This document shows positions 48,028-59,408 of a stretch of DNA of 64,000 nucleotides, in pieces. The position numbers were made by a program, and so were the translations under genes. Below the pieces are notes generated by a model, which was not told where the DNA came from, did no database searches, and saw only the letters and a list, made by a program, of their open reading frames with translations. The stretch is from Castanea sativa (Eukaryota; Streptophyta; Magnoliopsida; Fagales; Fagaceae): NCBI RefSeq assembly GCF_040712315.1, contig NC_134018.1, positions 5,167,001 to 5,231,000 of the forward strand, written 5' to 3'. Numbering within the stretch: position 1 is the stretch's first letter; the number at the start of each line of letters is the position of its first letter.

Positions 48028-48070
48028 GTTCCACATCAAAAGAACTTTCTCTCACTTTCTGCCTTATAAG
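48028..48070 (+). promoter_or_regulatory. degenerate USE + TATA pair (copy 1)
   Basis: gttccacatca (48028-48038) then, after 26 bp, tataag (48065-48070). It has the same spacing as the better copy at 48279 but two mismatches to the USE consensus. Confidence 0.4.
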
Positions 48071-48278
48071 CATGAAGCCGAAGGAGTAGTATACCATCAG
48101 TTATTGGTATACTACTCCTTCGGCTTCACGCAGAAAATGGAGTTTTCCAGGGAGTATGCAAATAGCTTCTCTGCTACAAAAAAGTAGCCCACAATAAAAG
48201 GAAGCTTCCTTTTATTGTGGGCTACTTTTTTGTACTCCCAGGAAAACTATTTGTGTACTCCTTAGAAAACTTTTTGCA

Positions 48279-48321
48279 GTCCCACATCGAAAGAATCTCC
48301 CCTCACTTTCTGCCTTATAAG
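48279..48321 (+). promoter_or_regulatory. plant snRNA-type promoter: USE + TATA with Pol III spacing
   Basis: gtcccacatcg (48279-48289) is a perfect match to the plant upstream sequence element RTCCCACATCG. A tataag TATA box follows at 48316-48321, 26 bp later. In plants the shorter USE-TATA spacing is used by RNA polymerase III snRNA genes such as U6. The sequence downstream (gcgtgaagccgaaggagtag...) is not a recognised RNA. Confidence 0.55.
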
Positions 48322-48621
48322 CGTGAAGCCGAAGGAGTAGTATACCAGGGAGTACGCAAATAGTTTTCTTGGGAGTACAAAAAAGTAGCCCACAATAAAT
48401 AACTAATGGTACACTACTCCTTCGGCTGAGAGATTCTTTCAACGTGGGATTGCAAAAAGTTTCTTAGGGAGTACGCAAATAGTTTCCATGGGAGTACAAA
48501 AAAGTAGCCCACAAAAGTAATAAACAAATTATAAAGTCTAGAGTTTACTATGACAAATTTAGAAAATTAAGATTTAATTTATTCGGATCCCAGAAGCAAA
48601 TTCCGGGATTTTATTTCGGAA

Positions 48622-48676
48622 GTCTTGAATAAATGAGGGTGGGGTGATGAAACATGCCTTAGTGAGAAGAAATATA
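48622..48676 (+). pseudogene. P450 exon 2 relic near copy E
   Basis: gtcttgaataaatgagggtggggtgatgaaacatgccttagtgaga matches exon 2 of C and E ([19 protein letters not shown]) with base changes and indels. It is the duplicate of the relic split at 16744/24841. The sequence just before resembles the end region of the copy C intron. Confidence 0.7.
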
Positions 48677-48975
48677 AAATAAAAAAACTTTTGTGGGCTT
48701 TAGTTGTTTAGCACAGAAATTTGTTGTGCAACAAAATACTAAAAAACTTTTTTTCAGTCTCAACCAGATAACAGGAAACAAATCGCCTTTGTTGAAAAAT
48801 GATTTTTATTAAACATTTTCCTAACAAAATATTGTACTCTAAAACAAACGTAACATAAGATAATATATAATGTACTTGGATTGAAAAGATTACTTCACCC
48901 AGATGAATATTACAAAGTCTTTTAGAAGAAAAACTAATTTATTCTCCGAGTCTTCTTTCTTGAAGATGCTTGCAA

Positions 48976-49550
48976 GTAAGGACGGAGCTAGAACTTAGAG
49001 TTAGGATAACGGCTTTGCAATTGATTGTGTGCAATGATTTCGGCCTCCAACTTTACTGCTACTTAGTCACTTAGTTGCTAGTTGTTTAAAAAAATTTAAA
49101 GGGTCAGATTGTTTGTTTTGGGTAAAATTGGTGACTAGGTTTTTTTTTTTTTTTTTTAATTTTACTAATGGTAATTTTTTTTGTAGTACTAATTTTTTTA
49201 GGCTTGTATATTTCTTTTTTAAATTTTAGATTTATAAATATTTTTTAATGGTCCTTAAAATGAGGAAAATATTTGAACTACAAACTTTTTTACAAATTGT
49301 TGATAATGTAAGTGATGAATTCAAATGCGAACCAATAAGAATTTGCTACCTTAATAGTTTGTAAAACTGTTATAAAAAAAAATTGTGACTATAAGAATAT
49401 TCTTAAAATGATCAATGATATTTTTAAGAAAGTAAAAGTGTAATTTTTTAAAACAAAATTTCTAAAATTAGTACTCATATATATAATAATATTTTTTTCT
49501 TTTAAATTTGGAGGGGCCATCAACCCAAGTCCAACCATGGCTCCGTACAT
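48976..49550. mobile_element. hAT-like element in the copy E promoter, TSD GCTTGCAA
   Basis: Ends gtaaggacggagctag and ccatggctccgtacat are imperfect inverted repeats. Perfect 8-bp duplications gcttgcaa are at 48968-48975 and 49551-49558. The interior is AT-rich and noncoding. It lies 230 bp upstream of the copy E start. Confidence 0.75.
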
Positions 49551-49709
49551 GCTTGCAAGTAATCCTTCCTTTAAAAATGCATATAAATAGAAATTATCTA
49601 GATACACAGCATCATCAGGATGCGCAAAAGTCCAAACTAAAATAAAATAATTACAGCTGAGGCGTGAATATTGCACAAAGTTGCTCCTATATTCCACACT
49701 ATATATGCA

Positions 49710-49715
49710 TATATA
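49710..49715 (+). promoter_or_regulatory. TATA box of P450 copy E
   Basis: gcatatataggatgcaatattcac, identical to the copy B core promoter. Between it and the ATG a ~36-bp segment (cctaatctacttt.ctcat) is tandemly duplicated around an A-run, giving E a longer leader than B or C. Confidence 0.6.
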
Positions 49716-49787
49716 GGATGCAATATTCACTTCCAACCTAATCTACTTTCCTCATTCAGCAAAAAAAAAACCTAATCTACTTTCGTC

Positions 49788-52700
49788 ATGGGACTCCACG
49801 CCTTCTCCTTCCCAACACTGTTCACGTTCTTGCTCTTTACTTTCATGGTAGTCAAACTATGGAAGAGATCCAAAACCAACCACTCAAATTTGAATCTGCC
49901 CCCAGGGCCATGGAAGCTACCTATTGTAGGGAACATGCACCAGTTTGTTGGCTCTCTACCCCATCGTGCATTGAGAGACATGGCAATGAAACATGGCCCC
50001 CTTATGCACCTTCAACTTGGAGAAGTTTCTACCGTTGTGGTTTCATCACCAGAGTTTGCCGAACAGGTGATGAAAACTCACGATATTAACTTTGCATCAA
50101 GGCCCAGTATTATAGGTAAAAATATCATGTCTTATGATTCTACGGACATAATCTTTGCGCCTTATGGCAATTACTGGAAACAACTACGAAAAATTTGCTC
50201 GCTGGAGCTTTTAAGTCCAAAGCGTGTTGAATCTTTCCAACCAATTAGACAAGAAGAACTATCAAGTCTCATTCGTCGGATTGCTTCAAAGGAAGGGTCT
50301 ACTATCAATCTTACAGAGAAAATGTTCTCAACAACATATGGCATCACTTCAAGGGCTGCCTTTGGTAAGAAATTCAAAGACCAAGAAAAGTTCATATGCG
50401 TTGTGAAGCAAGCGATTGAGTTAGGTGCAGGTTTCAATGTAGCAGATTTTTTTCCCTCTGTTAAAATGCTCCATCTGGTCAGTGGGGTAAGGACTACACT
50501 TGAGAGGATGCATGAAGAAGCTGACAGGATTATGGAAAATACTATCAATGAACATGTGGAGGTCAAGCCAACAAGAAAAGCAGATGATGATGCAAGAGAA
50601 GAAGATCTCATAGATGTTCTCTTAAAATTTCAGGAGCGTGGTGGTGACAATGAGTTTTCCCTAACTAACAACAACATCAAAAGTGTCATCCTGGTAAGTA
50701 TATATACCTGTTGACATTATGTTTTTATACTTCCATAAAATTTTCAAATGCTTTTTACCTTTATAGAACTTCACACATTAATTTTGTTTCTTATCGGTTT
50801 TCGAGGTCATAAAAAAATGAAATGAAATAGAACAGATCAATTTTAAAGCAAGAGAATAAACTGCTAAGATATATTTTCTCCGCAGGCGTTTTTGGAATTT
50901 TATAAAATATAGAAGTGAAATAAATTTATAATTGTTTGCCTTTTATATTTCTTTCTTTAAAATAAGAATAAAATTGATATTTCACCTTCATTTTATTAAA
51001 GAAAAGAATGGTTTTATATCCAATCTTGAGAGGAATCCTTAGGAAGGAATAGAATTGTGTATGAGTTTTTCATTCTTCCAAAAACATAAGTCAATGGTGT
51101 CTCCCACCATTTATTACTACTAGTTTTTTTTTTTTTTTCCTTTTCTTTTGAAAAACATTTAGAAAAATTGTAGGATTATAAAAAATTTCACAACTTTTTA
51201 CGACAACTGTGATGTGATAGAGTATGATTGGTAGAAAAAAAAATAGTAGGTTAATATTTAAGTGATGGTTATCTACTCATAGTCAGGGGCGGAGCCACTA
51301 TGGCCCCCCCCCCCCCCCCCCCAAATATTTCAAATTTCCATTAGAGTATGTAAAAAATTGACATAGGCCCCCCCAAAAATAAATATCCGGCCCCCCCAAA
51401 TTATTTCAACCATTCTTCTAGCTAGAGTTCTAGTGCAATTCAACTTAAAATAAAAGAAAAACTTTGGCCCACATCCAGCCCCACCAGCCAGCCCCAAATT
51501 CCTAATAAAACAAAAAAATTCTCCTTTAAACTAAACACACTTCCAGCCCAGCCCAGCCCAGCCCAGCCCAGCCCAACCCCAAATCTAAAATGCCTAATCA
51601 AACAAAACAAAGGCATCTTAAAATTCAATCCTCATTGTTAGAAAAAGGAGAAAACAATCTGATTGTCACGCTGCCTTGATTTTTTCCCTTTTGTTCTCAA
51701 TTCCCGCCTCCATAGTGTCACGCCCTTAGAAACAATCTCCTCAGTCCTCACCTGCTTGCCTTGACGCCGTAAACTCCACTAGCTTGCTGACCTGTTCATC
51801 ACCTTAACCTTAAGCCCTCATCTCAATCTCAATTCCTCAAGGTATCTCATTCTCATCTCACTTCTCTCTTTTTTTCTCTACAACTGAACTAAATATTGAA
51901 GTGAAGAGCAAAATAGAAATATCAAATATGTGTATGTGAATATGTGATATCCCTTTGCCAGTAAAGCAATTTTTGCTTATTTGACTTTGTCTTTTTGTAT
52001 TTATTGTTATTGTATTCTTTATTCTTGACCCACTGACTCCACTAGCTCTATCTCTATGACTTTTGGCTTTAGTGTTGTTTGTCTCTTCAGTGGGCGCAGG
52101 GTGGGGCTTGCTTTGTGTAATTGGGTAGTAAAGTAAGTAAAATATAAATGAAAAAAAAAATCTATGGAAGGCAATTGGGGTGAGGGCCGTGAGTTTGTGT
52201 ATTTTGTTTATGTTGTTTGTTACTTTGCTTATACTTTTGAGTGATTTTTTTATTTAATTTTTTTTTTATCCTAAAAGTTTATTACTTAACTAAAGGTGTA
52301 TTTATATTATAATTCATGTAAGAATGAATTTTATATGATAATTTATTATATCTCTCTCCCAAGTTAGTTTATCATTTTTTAAATTGATTTTTTTTTTTGA
52401 TTGAAATGAGGTACCAAATAATGATGCATTCTTTAAGAAAAAATATATTAGTCATTCAGAACTTAGGACATTTGTAGAAACAAATGTTCATACTTCAATG
52501 CTTAATGATTGTCGTCAGACATGATTTGATGTGAATGTTCTTTTTTGTATGTCTACATTGAACTAGATAGTTTTTCATGTTCATTAACGTACAAGAATAT
52601 GATAATATATGAAAGTTGATAATTTTGTATTCAATAGACTTATGAATTATATTTAGTGTAAGTGCACAATTTGTACCCGGACCCAAACGAGTAATGGGCT

Positions 52701-55458
52701 CAGGCCCAAAGAGCCTTATACAATGAAATTTGTAGAGTATTTGTTTGAAACCTAGGTTAGGGATATTGGAAAGTTGATAAACATGCTAGAATACCACAAT
52801 CTATGCAAGTAATAGATGAATGTGACAAAAAGCTCTCCTCGGACGTAAGCCGAGGACAATTTGTATAGCCTTTCTTTCTCTAAACAAAAGGTTACAATTT
52901 TTGTTTTGTTTTTCAAAAAGAGGTCCCCCCCCCCCTCTTCTTTCCTCTCTCGTCCTCTTATATTCTTCTTCTTTTTCCCTGTTTCATCCACGTGTAACAC
53001 AGATTTTTCCTTCTAGATACTTGTCACATCCACCACCTTCTTAAAGTTTTCAAATAATAGCTGGAATGCTGAATACTACTGTTCAGAGGTCATTTCTCCA
53101 TTAATGCGGCTAGGGAGGTAGATGCAGGGTCTTTAATGCGGTGGTAACAGTTTTTTCCTCAGCTATTTCTCACACGTTCCTGCTTCTAACGGGTGCTTAG
53201 ATCACGCTTTTACCCAACAGATCTTCCAGAATTCTGTCTTTAAGCCCTTTAGCAAGTCCCCTAGCCTTTACTGGGCCTATCCGAGGAGATACTCCTCCTC
53301 GGACCATTATAGTGTGGACTGACCTGTGGGCCTAGAAGACTCTGATTAAACAGACTTATACCAACTAACCAGGCCCAAGGCCCAAACGTGCATTTAAGCA
53401 TTTTTACCTCCCACATTTAGTATATCTCTATTACAACCTGGCCTTCCCAAATAATTATTCCTGGCTACGCCCCTGCTCATAGTATATACAACGTTTGAAT
53501 TGTAGTAAAAACAGTTGTAAAATAATTTGTGATCTTAGAATTATTCAAACATATATTACTACTGGTTAATTACCCACACCCACACTTTATACAGTAAGTT
53601 TTATATAATTTCTCTTATTGTTAGGTCTAAATATAAAATTTAATAATTATAATAGTGGCTAATAAGCATCTATTAAGATTGTCTTTGTATATAGAACTAA
53701 ATACTCTACCAATATCTTTCTAAAAAAAAAAAATACTCTTCCAGTATGCATTAATTATGATTGAATATTTCATTGTCTCTTACTATTCGTGTATCCCAAC
53801 TTATTGTCTAGTGGATCGATTTACCACTTGGAGGGCGACGGTGAAGGTTTTCACCGAGTTGTTCGATTTCCTCTTCAATAACACATCTCAATGTTATCTT
53901 GTGTTTGCATCCTTCTTCCCTACTCTATTAGCTTTCATTTTATTGTTGATATATGATTAATATGGCTTAAAGTAGTTCTATTATTTGTTCGCTCACATTT
54001 ACTCTATTCTGCACTTAGTTAAGTTAGAATAAAATCAATTGAGCCGTAATTTTTGATTTGGGGAGTCTAAACAGCTCTTATGTATACTAGTAAATGTCGC
54101 ATTTGATGTGAGAATATATTAGAAGTTCATATAAAAATTTATTTTAAAAATTTATCCTCATAGTACATTTATAATATTCATTATATATAATTAAGTATAT
54201 GAATATCTTGTTTGAATTAACATATAATTCTTTTTTAATTATTTTGACTAATTTAACTACATAATTAATTTCTTTATTTGCTATTGCATGTATAATTTTT
54301 TTTGTGTTTTTATTTTTATTTTTATTTAATTGTTGCTATAACAATTAAACTTGAGTAGAATTAACAAATACTGAACAGTTAACATGTTAGTTTGCATATT
54401 GTTGGCAATCCGTTTATGATGCACAATACCAATATTTATTTGGGGGTTCCTTTTATTGACGAAAGATATACGGTTGCTCAAGAGTTTTTTCTAAATTCAA
54501 ATCCAAAGGAGATAAAATATTTACAATTGAATGTAAATAAATAATAAAAATCAATTACTTCATTACAAATTTTTATTAGGTGAAGTGTTAAATGAATCAT
54601 TACTAATAGGGATGGCAATGGGGTGGGGTAGGTCTTAAGGATGGGGTCTTCATCCCCCCTCCCCCCCCCCCCTCCCGCGCATGGTTTTGTCTTCTCCCAT
54701 CCCTGTCCTGCCCCGCATAACGGGATTAATTTTCTTACCTCATCCTCGCTCCTTGAGGCCCTACAAAGCCCCACCCCATCCCATAAGACTCTAATGCTTG
54801 TTAATTTGCCCATAACTATTACAATCGTTTTTAGTAAAACTTATTTCGTTATTAAAAATATACTTAAAATTACAAATAAATTTGTCCCATCAAATCAAAA
54901 TAATTTTTAGCAAAAATTGAATAATATTATTAAAGTTTTTAACAAGACAATATCGCAACAAAAACAAAAATCTCATAATACAAAATCAATTATTCAATAG
55001 TATATAAATTTGTTTATAATAAAGACAAAAGAAAATGTTAAAATTAGTACCTTATTTCCAACCTTGCTAGAGGAAAAAAAAAAAAAAAAAAAAAAAGGTA
55101 GAAAGTCTTGTTAAGTATAATAAAATAAGATGATATGTTTGTTTAAATAGTAGGGTTATGAGATATGAAAAATTTACAACTTATCCCTTATCAATGCAGG
55201 GTAGGACGGGTTGGGTCTAAAAAATCTAAACCCATCTCCATCCCACCTCGTGGTGCGGAGCTAAAATCTTACCCCATCCTCGTCCAACTACCTTTGCGAG
55301 GCGGGTTAAATAGGATGGGGCAAAATTGTCATCCCCAATTACTAATTCCTTTACTTAGATGGAAGGTTAAATGATTTTCTACAAGGAAGAGTTAAACATG
55401 GTACTAATTAAAAGATGATGTGGGAGGCTGAGTGAAAGAGTTTTCTCATGAGTTCTAT

Positions 55459-55493
<35 letters not shown>

Positions 55494-56309
55494 TGATTGA
55501 TTGATTAGTATGAATGGTAGATTCTAATTCCCCAAATCTCATGCTAGCATTTGCCAAGGTTAAAATCTCAATGTTCTCAAAACCTACTTTGTGTTGCATA
55601 TGGAGATTTTTCTTCCTTGTGCAAAGCACAAGCCGGACAGCTTTTTTTCTACATGCATAAATCAAAGTTCACTAATTCCTTTCAGGATATATTCGGTGCT
55701 GGGAGTGAGACATCAGCCACAATAGTAGATTGGGCAATGTCAGAAATGATGAAAAACCAAAGAGTGATGAAAAAGGCACAAGCTGAGGTGAGAGAAGTCA
55801 TTAATAGAAAAGGGAGGGTTGATGAGACATGTATTAATGAGATGAAATATTTAAAGTTAATTGTTAAAGAGACTCTGAGATTGCATGCTCCTGTTCCTCT
55901 CTTGCTTCCTAGGGAATGTAGAGAGAGATGTAGACTTAATGGGTATGAAATACCAGTTAAAACTAAAGTCATTGTTAACGCATGGGCTATTGGAAGAGAT
56001 CCCAAACATTGGAATGATCCTGAGAGGTTTAATCCAGAGAGGTTCCTTGATAACTCTATTGACTATAAGGGAACTAATTTCAGTTATATCCCATTTGGAG
56101 CTGGAAGGAGGATATGTCCAGGCATATCATTTGGAATGATCAATGTTGAGCTACCACTTGCACTATTTATATACCATTTTGATTGGAAACTTCCTAATGG
56201 AATGAAGAATGAAGACTTGGACATGAATGAGGTCTTTGGCGTCACAATAAGAAGAAAAGATGATCTACAGTTGATTCCCATTGCTTATCATCCCTTGCCA
56301 GTTGAATAA
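49788..56309 (+). CDS. cytochrome P450, CYP71D-like, copy E (intact, 2 exons)
   Basis: Exon 1 is 49788-50693 and exon 2 is 55686-56309. The 4,992-bp intron (gtaagt...tttcag, phase 0) is enlarged by two hAT elements and a solo LTR. The 509-residue product has an anchor (residues 5-25), hinge LPPGPWKLP (37-45), C-helix W130/R134, I-helix AGSETS (307-312), E364/R367, PERF (419-422), and [11 protein letters not shown] with haem-ligand Cys446. It is close to copy C but differs at scattered sites, including the substrate-facing I-helix stretch (ATIV instead of ATTV) and the PERF-proximal loop ([12 protein letters not shown]). Expected to be an ER-bound NADPH-dependent monooxygenase of specialised metabolism; substrate unknown. 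Splicing across the long intron is assumed by comparison with C. Confidence 0.9.
51284..53475. mobile_element. non-autonomous hAT element in the copy E intron, TSD CTCATAGT
   Basis: CAGGGGCGGAGCCACTATGG at the left and GGCTACGCCCCTG at the right. Perfect 8-bp duplications ctcatagt are at 51276-51283 and 53476-53483. The left end shares GGGGCGGAGCCAC with the hAT element at 1-3914, a possible source of transposase. It contains a (CCCAG)n run (51544-51578) and the solo LTR 52657-53415. No coding frame recognised. Confidence 0.88.
52657..53415 (-). mobile_element. solo LTR (family 1), TSD TTTAG
   Basis: TGTAAGTGCAC...CTCCCACA with perfect TTTAG duplications at 52652-52656 and 53416-53420. Same family as 13532-14287 and 28716-29467. 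Nested in the hAT element 51284-53475. Confidence 0.9.
54608..55338. mobile_element. TIR element with 'gggatggcaat' ends, TSD TTACTAAT
   Basis: agggatggcaatggggtgggg at the left and attgtcatccccaa at the right, with inner GGGGT/ACCCC-rich subterminal DNA. Perfect 8-bp duplications ttactaat are at 54600-54607 and 55339-55346. hAT-type by TSD length. Frames in it on both strands are products of the G/C-rich repeats. Confidence 0.8.
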
Positions 56310-57230
56310 GCTCACACATGAATACTTTTGATTTCTTTTATGAAAGAATGATGCTTACATCAGTTGGAATAAGACTTTATGTGCTTATTAGGATAAGAAT
56401 AATAGTATTGTATTTTCATCTAAATGAAACAACTAATATAATGGGAATTGGCACAAAACAGTTCTATTTGTATATAGCATAAAGGCAGCCTAAACTCTAG
56501 ATAGGATCGACTCTTCCCTTAGATGAGTTAGGCAATTTGCTTTAGGACTCCAAATTTTAGGCAATAGATTATTTTTTTTGTCGCTTGTGGGGCGCACATG
56601 GGTCCAAAATATTTGTTTTTCATATTTAAGAGTTTTAGAAGGTAAAACTCATCATCTCTTTCACATAGCTAAAATATATATCTCACTCCCACTCTCTTTA
56701 ATAGACTGAAATAAACCTTGGAAATTTAATGTCTCTTGTCTACTACACCTTTGAAGGTGCACACCATGTCCGTCGAGAAACTCACTTTCATTCTATTGGT
56801 TATCTTCACCATTAATCCCCATGTCGAAGAAATAAACAGCCTCCTCTACTCAAAGCTCATGTTTCGTCACGATACATGTCAAGGAGCTCGTTCAAGGTTT
56901 CATTGAGGGTAAGAATGAGATCCGTCTGCATGCCACCATCATAACCATGGAACAAATCTTAAGGGTTAACTTGCACTCAATCAGTTTTGGCTTCTCGATT
57001 ACAACGTAAATGTTAAACAACTTCTTGATGTGCGTGGCCATGACTGTTTTTTCATACCTTGACCAGAAATGTCTGATTGAGGTTAATACCAATCAAGCCA
57101 AGGTACAATATATCCCTTAGTGAACCTACAATTCTAAGTTTCCACTTGAACAAAAAAAAAAACTTTTTGCCTCGGTTTTTTGGAAGAGGTTTCATCTAAC
57201 CACTAATAGAAAGATACATGTCTCTTGTTA
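56310..57230. other. 3' flank of copy E; no gene seen
   Basis: 56310-56760 duplicates 34826-35282. 56815-56960 (cagcctcctctact.aaagctca...aaggagctcgttcaaggtttcattgaggg) duplicates 28185-28310 downstream of copy B. No coding sequence recognised. Confidence 0.65.
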
Positions 57231-57233
57231 TGT

Positions 57234-59405
57234 CACTACAACAAAATGTATTTTCAGTGAGGAAAAAATTCGTCGCTAAAAGTCCAGATATTCGTCACTA
57301 AGAACCTTTAGCGACGAAATCGAACTTTTAGCGACGAAACTCATTTCGTCGCTGAAACCCCGTCGCTAAAAGTCCTAGTGACGAAAAATTTCGTCACTAA
57401 AAGTCCGATTTGTTTTAAAAAGAAAAAACTTTTAGCGATGAAAACGTTTCGTCGCTAAATGTTTTTCTCGCTAAAACACTATTCAGTGACAAATATATTT
57501 CGTTACTAAAAATACTTCAGTTTATTAAATCATATTTAGTTACGAACAATTTCGTCACTAAAACTATTTTCGGGTACATATAGTGACGAAAAAATTCATC
57601 ACTAAAACTATTTTTAAGAAAATGCAAGCACATATAGCGACAAAAATTTTCGTCACTAAAACTATTTCTTACAAAATTATGCTATATTTAGTGACAAAAT
57701 ATTTCGTCACTAAAACAATTTTTTGTTGCTATATTTGTTATGAAAAAAGTCATCGCTAAAACTTATTTTTTGTTTTTATTTTTTTCATGGCTTTGATATT
57801 AACCTTTAACCTGTCATTAGATTATTAAAACATCATATTTGAATAACACATTTATTTTAACAACACATTTATAAAAAAAACGATTCATACATTCCACAAG
57901 TAAAAAATAAAACAAGTATCCAATTCAAACTTCTTCCATACAATAATTGTTTGCAACACATACAATAATACAAGATATTTTATAATAATACAAAAAGTGT
58001 AGCATAATATAATTAGAACCAACAGAAGATTTCCTCAAATGTCTTCAAGTAATGCAAAAAGTAAATCCCCTAAAGCCACCAATAAGAAATCTGCATAAAT
58101 ATAAAAACAATACTACATTAAAATCATAAAGTAAAAATATTAACTATGTTATAAGAAACATTTCTTACAATGCATTAATAGTAGCCACACCAATTAATTA
58201 AAATCACTACTCCTAATGTATAAGTTGTAGAAAACAAATATAGATTTTCGAGTATAATATAATACAATTACTTTCGAATAATGCATTAAAAAAAGTAGTC
58301 ACACCATGTAGTGCAGGTCAAATGCTAAAATAAAATACTAAAATGCATTAAATGCTTTTCATATTGGTTTTTTAGGGCTCATATCTATAATTTTTAATGT
58401 TTATTTTATTTTTACTTTTTAGGCCAAAACTAAAGAGTTTAGTCCAAGTAAAATAAAATTTTATACTTTTTAACACAAAATTTTAAAATTAAAAATAAAA
58501 AAAATGTATTTTTGAGTCCAAAAATGAGAAGGTAACCTACAAAAAGAATCATTTAAAGCCCAATTAGTCTAAAATGAATTGAAATGGACTGAAAAGGACC
58601 AAATAGACCAAACTAGACCGGATGGACCGAAGTGAAACTAATAGACCAAAATGGACGAAAATTACCTAATAGATCAAAGTGGACTAAATAGGCCAAAATG
58701 GACCAAATATTCTGAATTGGACCGAAGTGGCTGAATTGGTCCGAATAGACAAAATGAACCCAATGGACCGAATTGAGTCACCAATGCAGTTAATAGAAAA
58801 TTCTAATGTAGAGCCATATCTTAGAGAAGTGGTAGATTTGTTATAAAAGGTCTTACCAAAATTGATGTTTTTAAAAAAGCTCAAATTTCCAAACAATTGG
58901 CATACTAATAGATTATTGAGCACTTCCCTGGATTTTGTCGTGCCATCATGGACAAACAACCAGGATTCTTCATTCACCACCCACCCAGAAGGGCCAGAAC
59001 AACATGTACTAAAGTCACTTTTTTCTAAGACCACTTAATCCAAATAAACCCTATAGCAAAGGCATGCACATAAAGTAGGTGGCCTTCTTTTAGAATTAAT
59101 ATGTTTTAAAACTGAAATTTTTAATAAATTTGAGTTCTTGTCCTCCTGTAAATGAAGCCTTGGAGGCTTCACTTGGTACCCACAAAATAACAAAGGGAGC
59201 CACTACATCTTGACATAAGAAGGCTTCTTTTTGTGGGAAGGGGGAGATGGGGTTCTGGTAACATAAAAACAATTCATGTTCTCATTGTACCCTCCAATAT
59301 TAGTTATAAAGCCATTTTTAGTAACAGAAAACAAAATCCAACAAGGGACTATACCTGAAAGAAACTCACTAATTTTCGTCGCTAAAAATACATTTTGTTG
59401 TAGTG
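57234..59405. mobile_element. non-autonomous CACTA element, TSD TGT
   Basis: A perfect 21-bp inverted repeat beginning CACTACAACAAAATG lies at both ends, with TGT duplications at 57231-57233 and 59406-59408. Subterminal repeats tttagcgacgaaa / tttcgtcactaaa are clustered in 57265-57760, mostly at the left end. A degenerate ~10-bp repeat (gaccaaaatg) occupies 58560-58770. A 116-codon minus-strand frame (59034-58684) has no recognisable product. No transposase. Confidence 0.9.
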
Positions 59406-59408
59406 TGT

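Larger units (their letters stand above)
47969..48513. mobile_element. compound fold-back element with snRNA-type promoter motifs
   Basis: Starts TGTGGGCTTTTTGTAC and ends TACAAAAAAGTAGCCCACA; flanks aaagc/aaagt suggest a 4-5 bp TSD. Inside, four blocks repeat in alternating orientation: tgtgggctacttttttgtactccc, a segment 'gtactcc..agaaaactttttgcagtcccacatcgaaagaa', and the palindrome ggtatactactccttcggcttca. A strong hairpin is centred at about 48098 and another at about 48208. No open frame; class unknown. Confidence 0.7.

Noticed and set aside
48090..48130. Similarity of 'actccttcggctt' to the start of U6 snRNA
   Set aside because: Only a few bases match, on the wrong strand relative to the USE-TATA pair, and the rest of U6 is absent.
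54478..54910. Gly/Pro-rich frames on both strands
   Set aside because: Generated by G/C-rich subterminal repeats of the TIR element 54608-55338.
58684..59034. 116-codon minus-strand frame in the CACTA element
   Set aside because: No recognisable motif; partly overlaps a degenerate gaccaaaatg repeat. A captured gene fragment cannot be excluded but is not supported.
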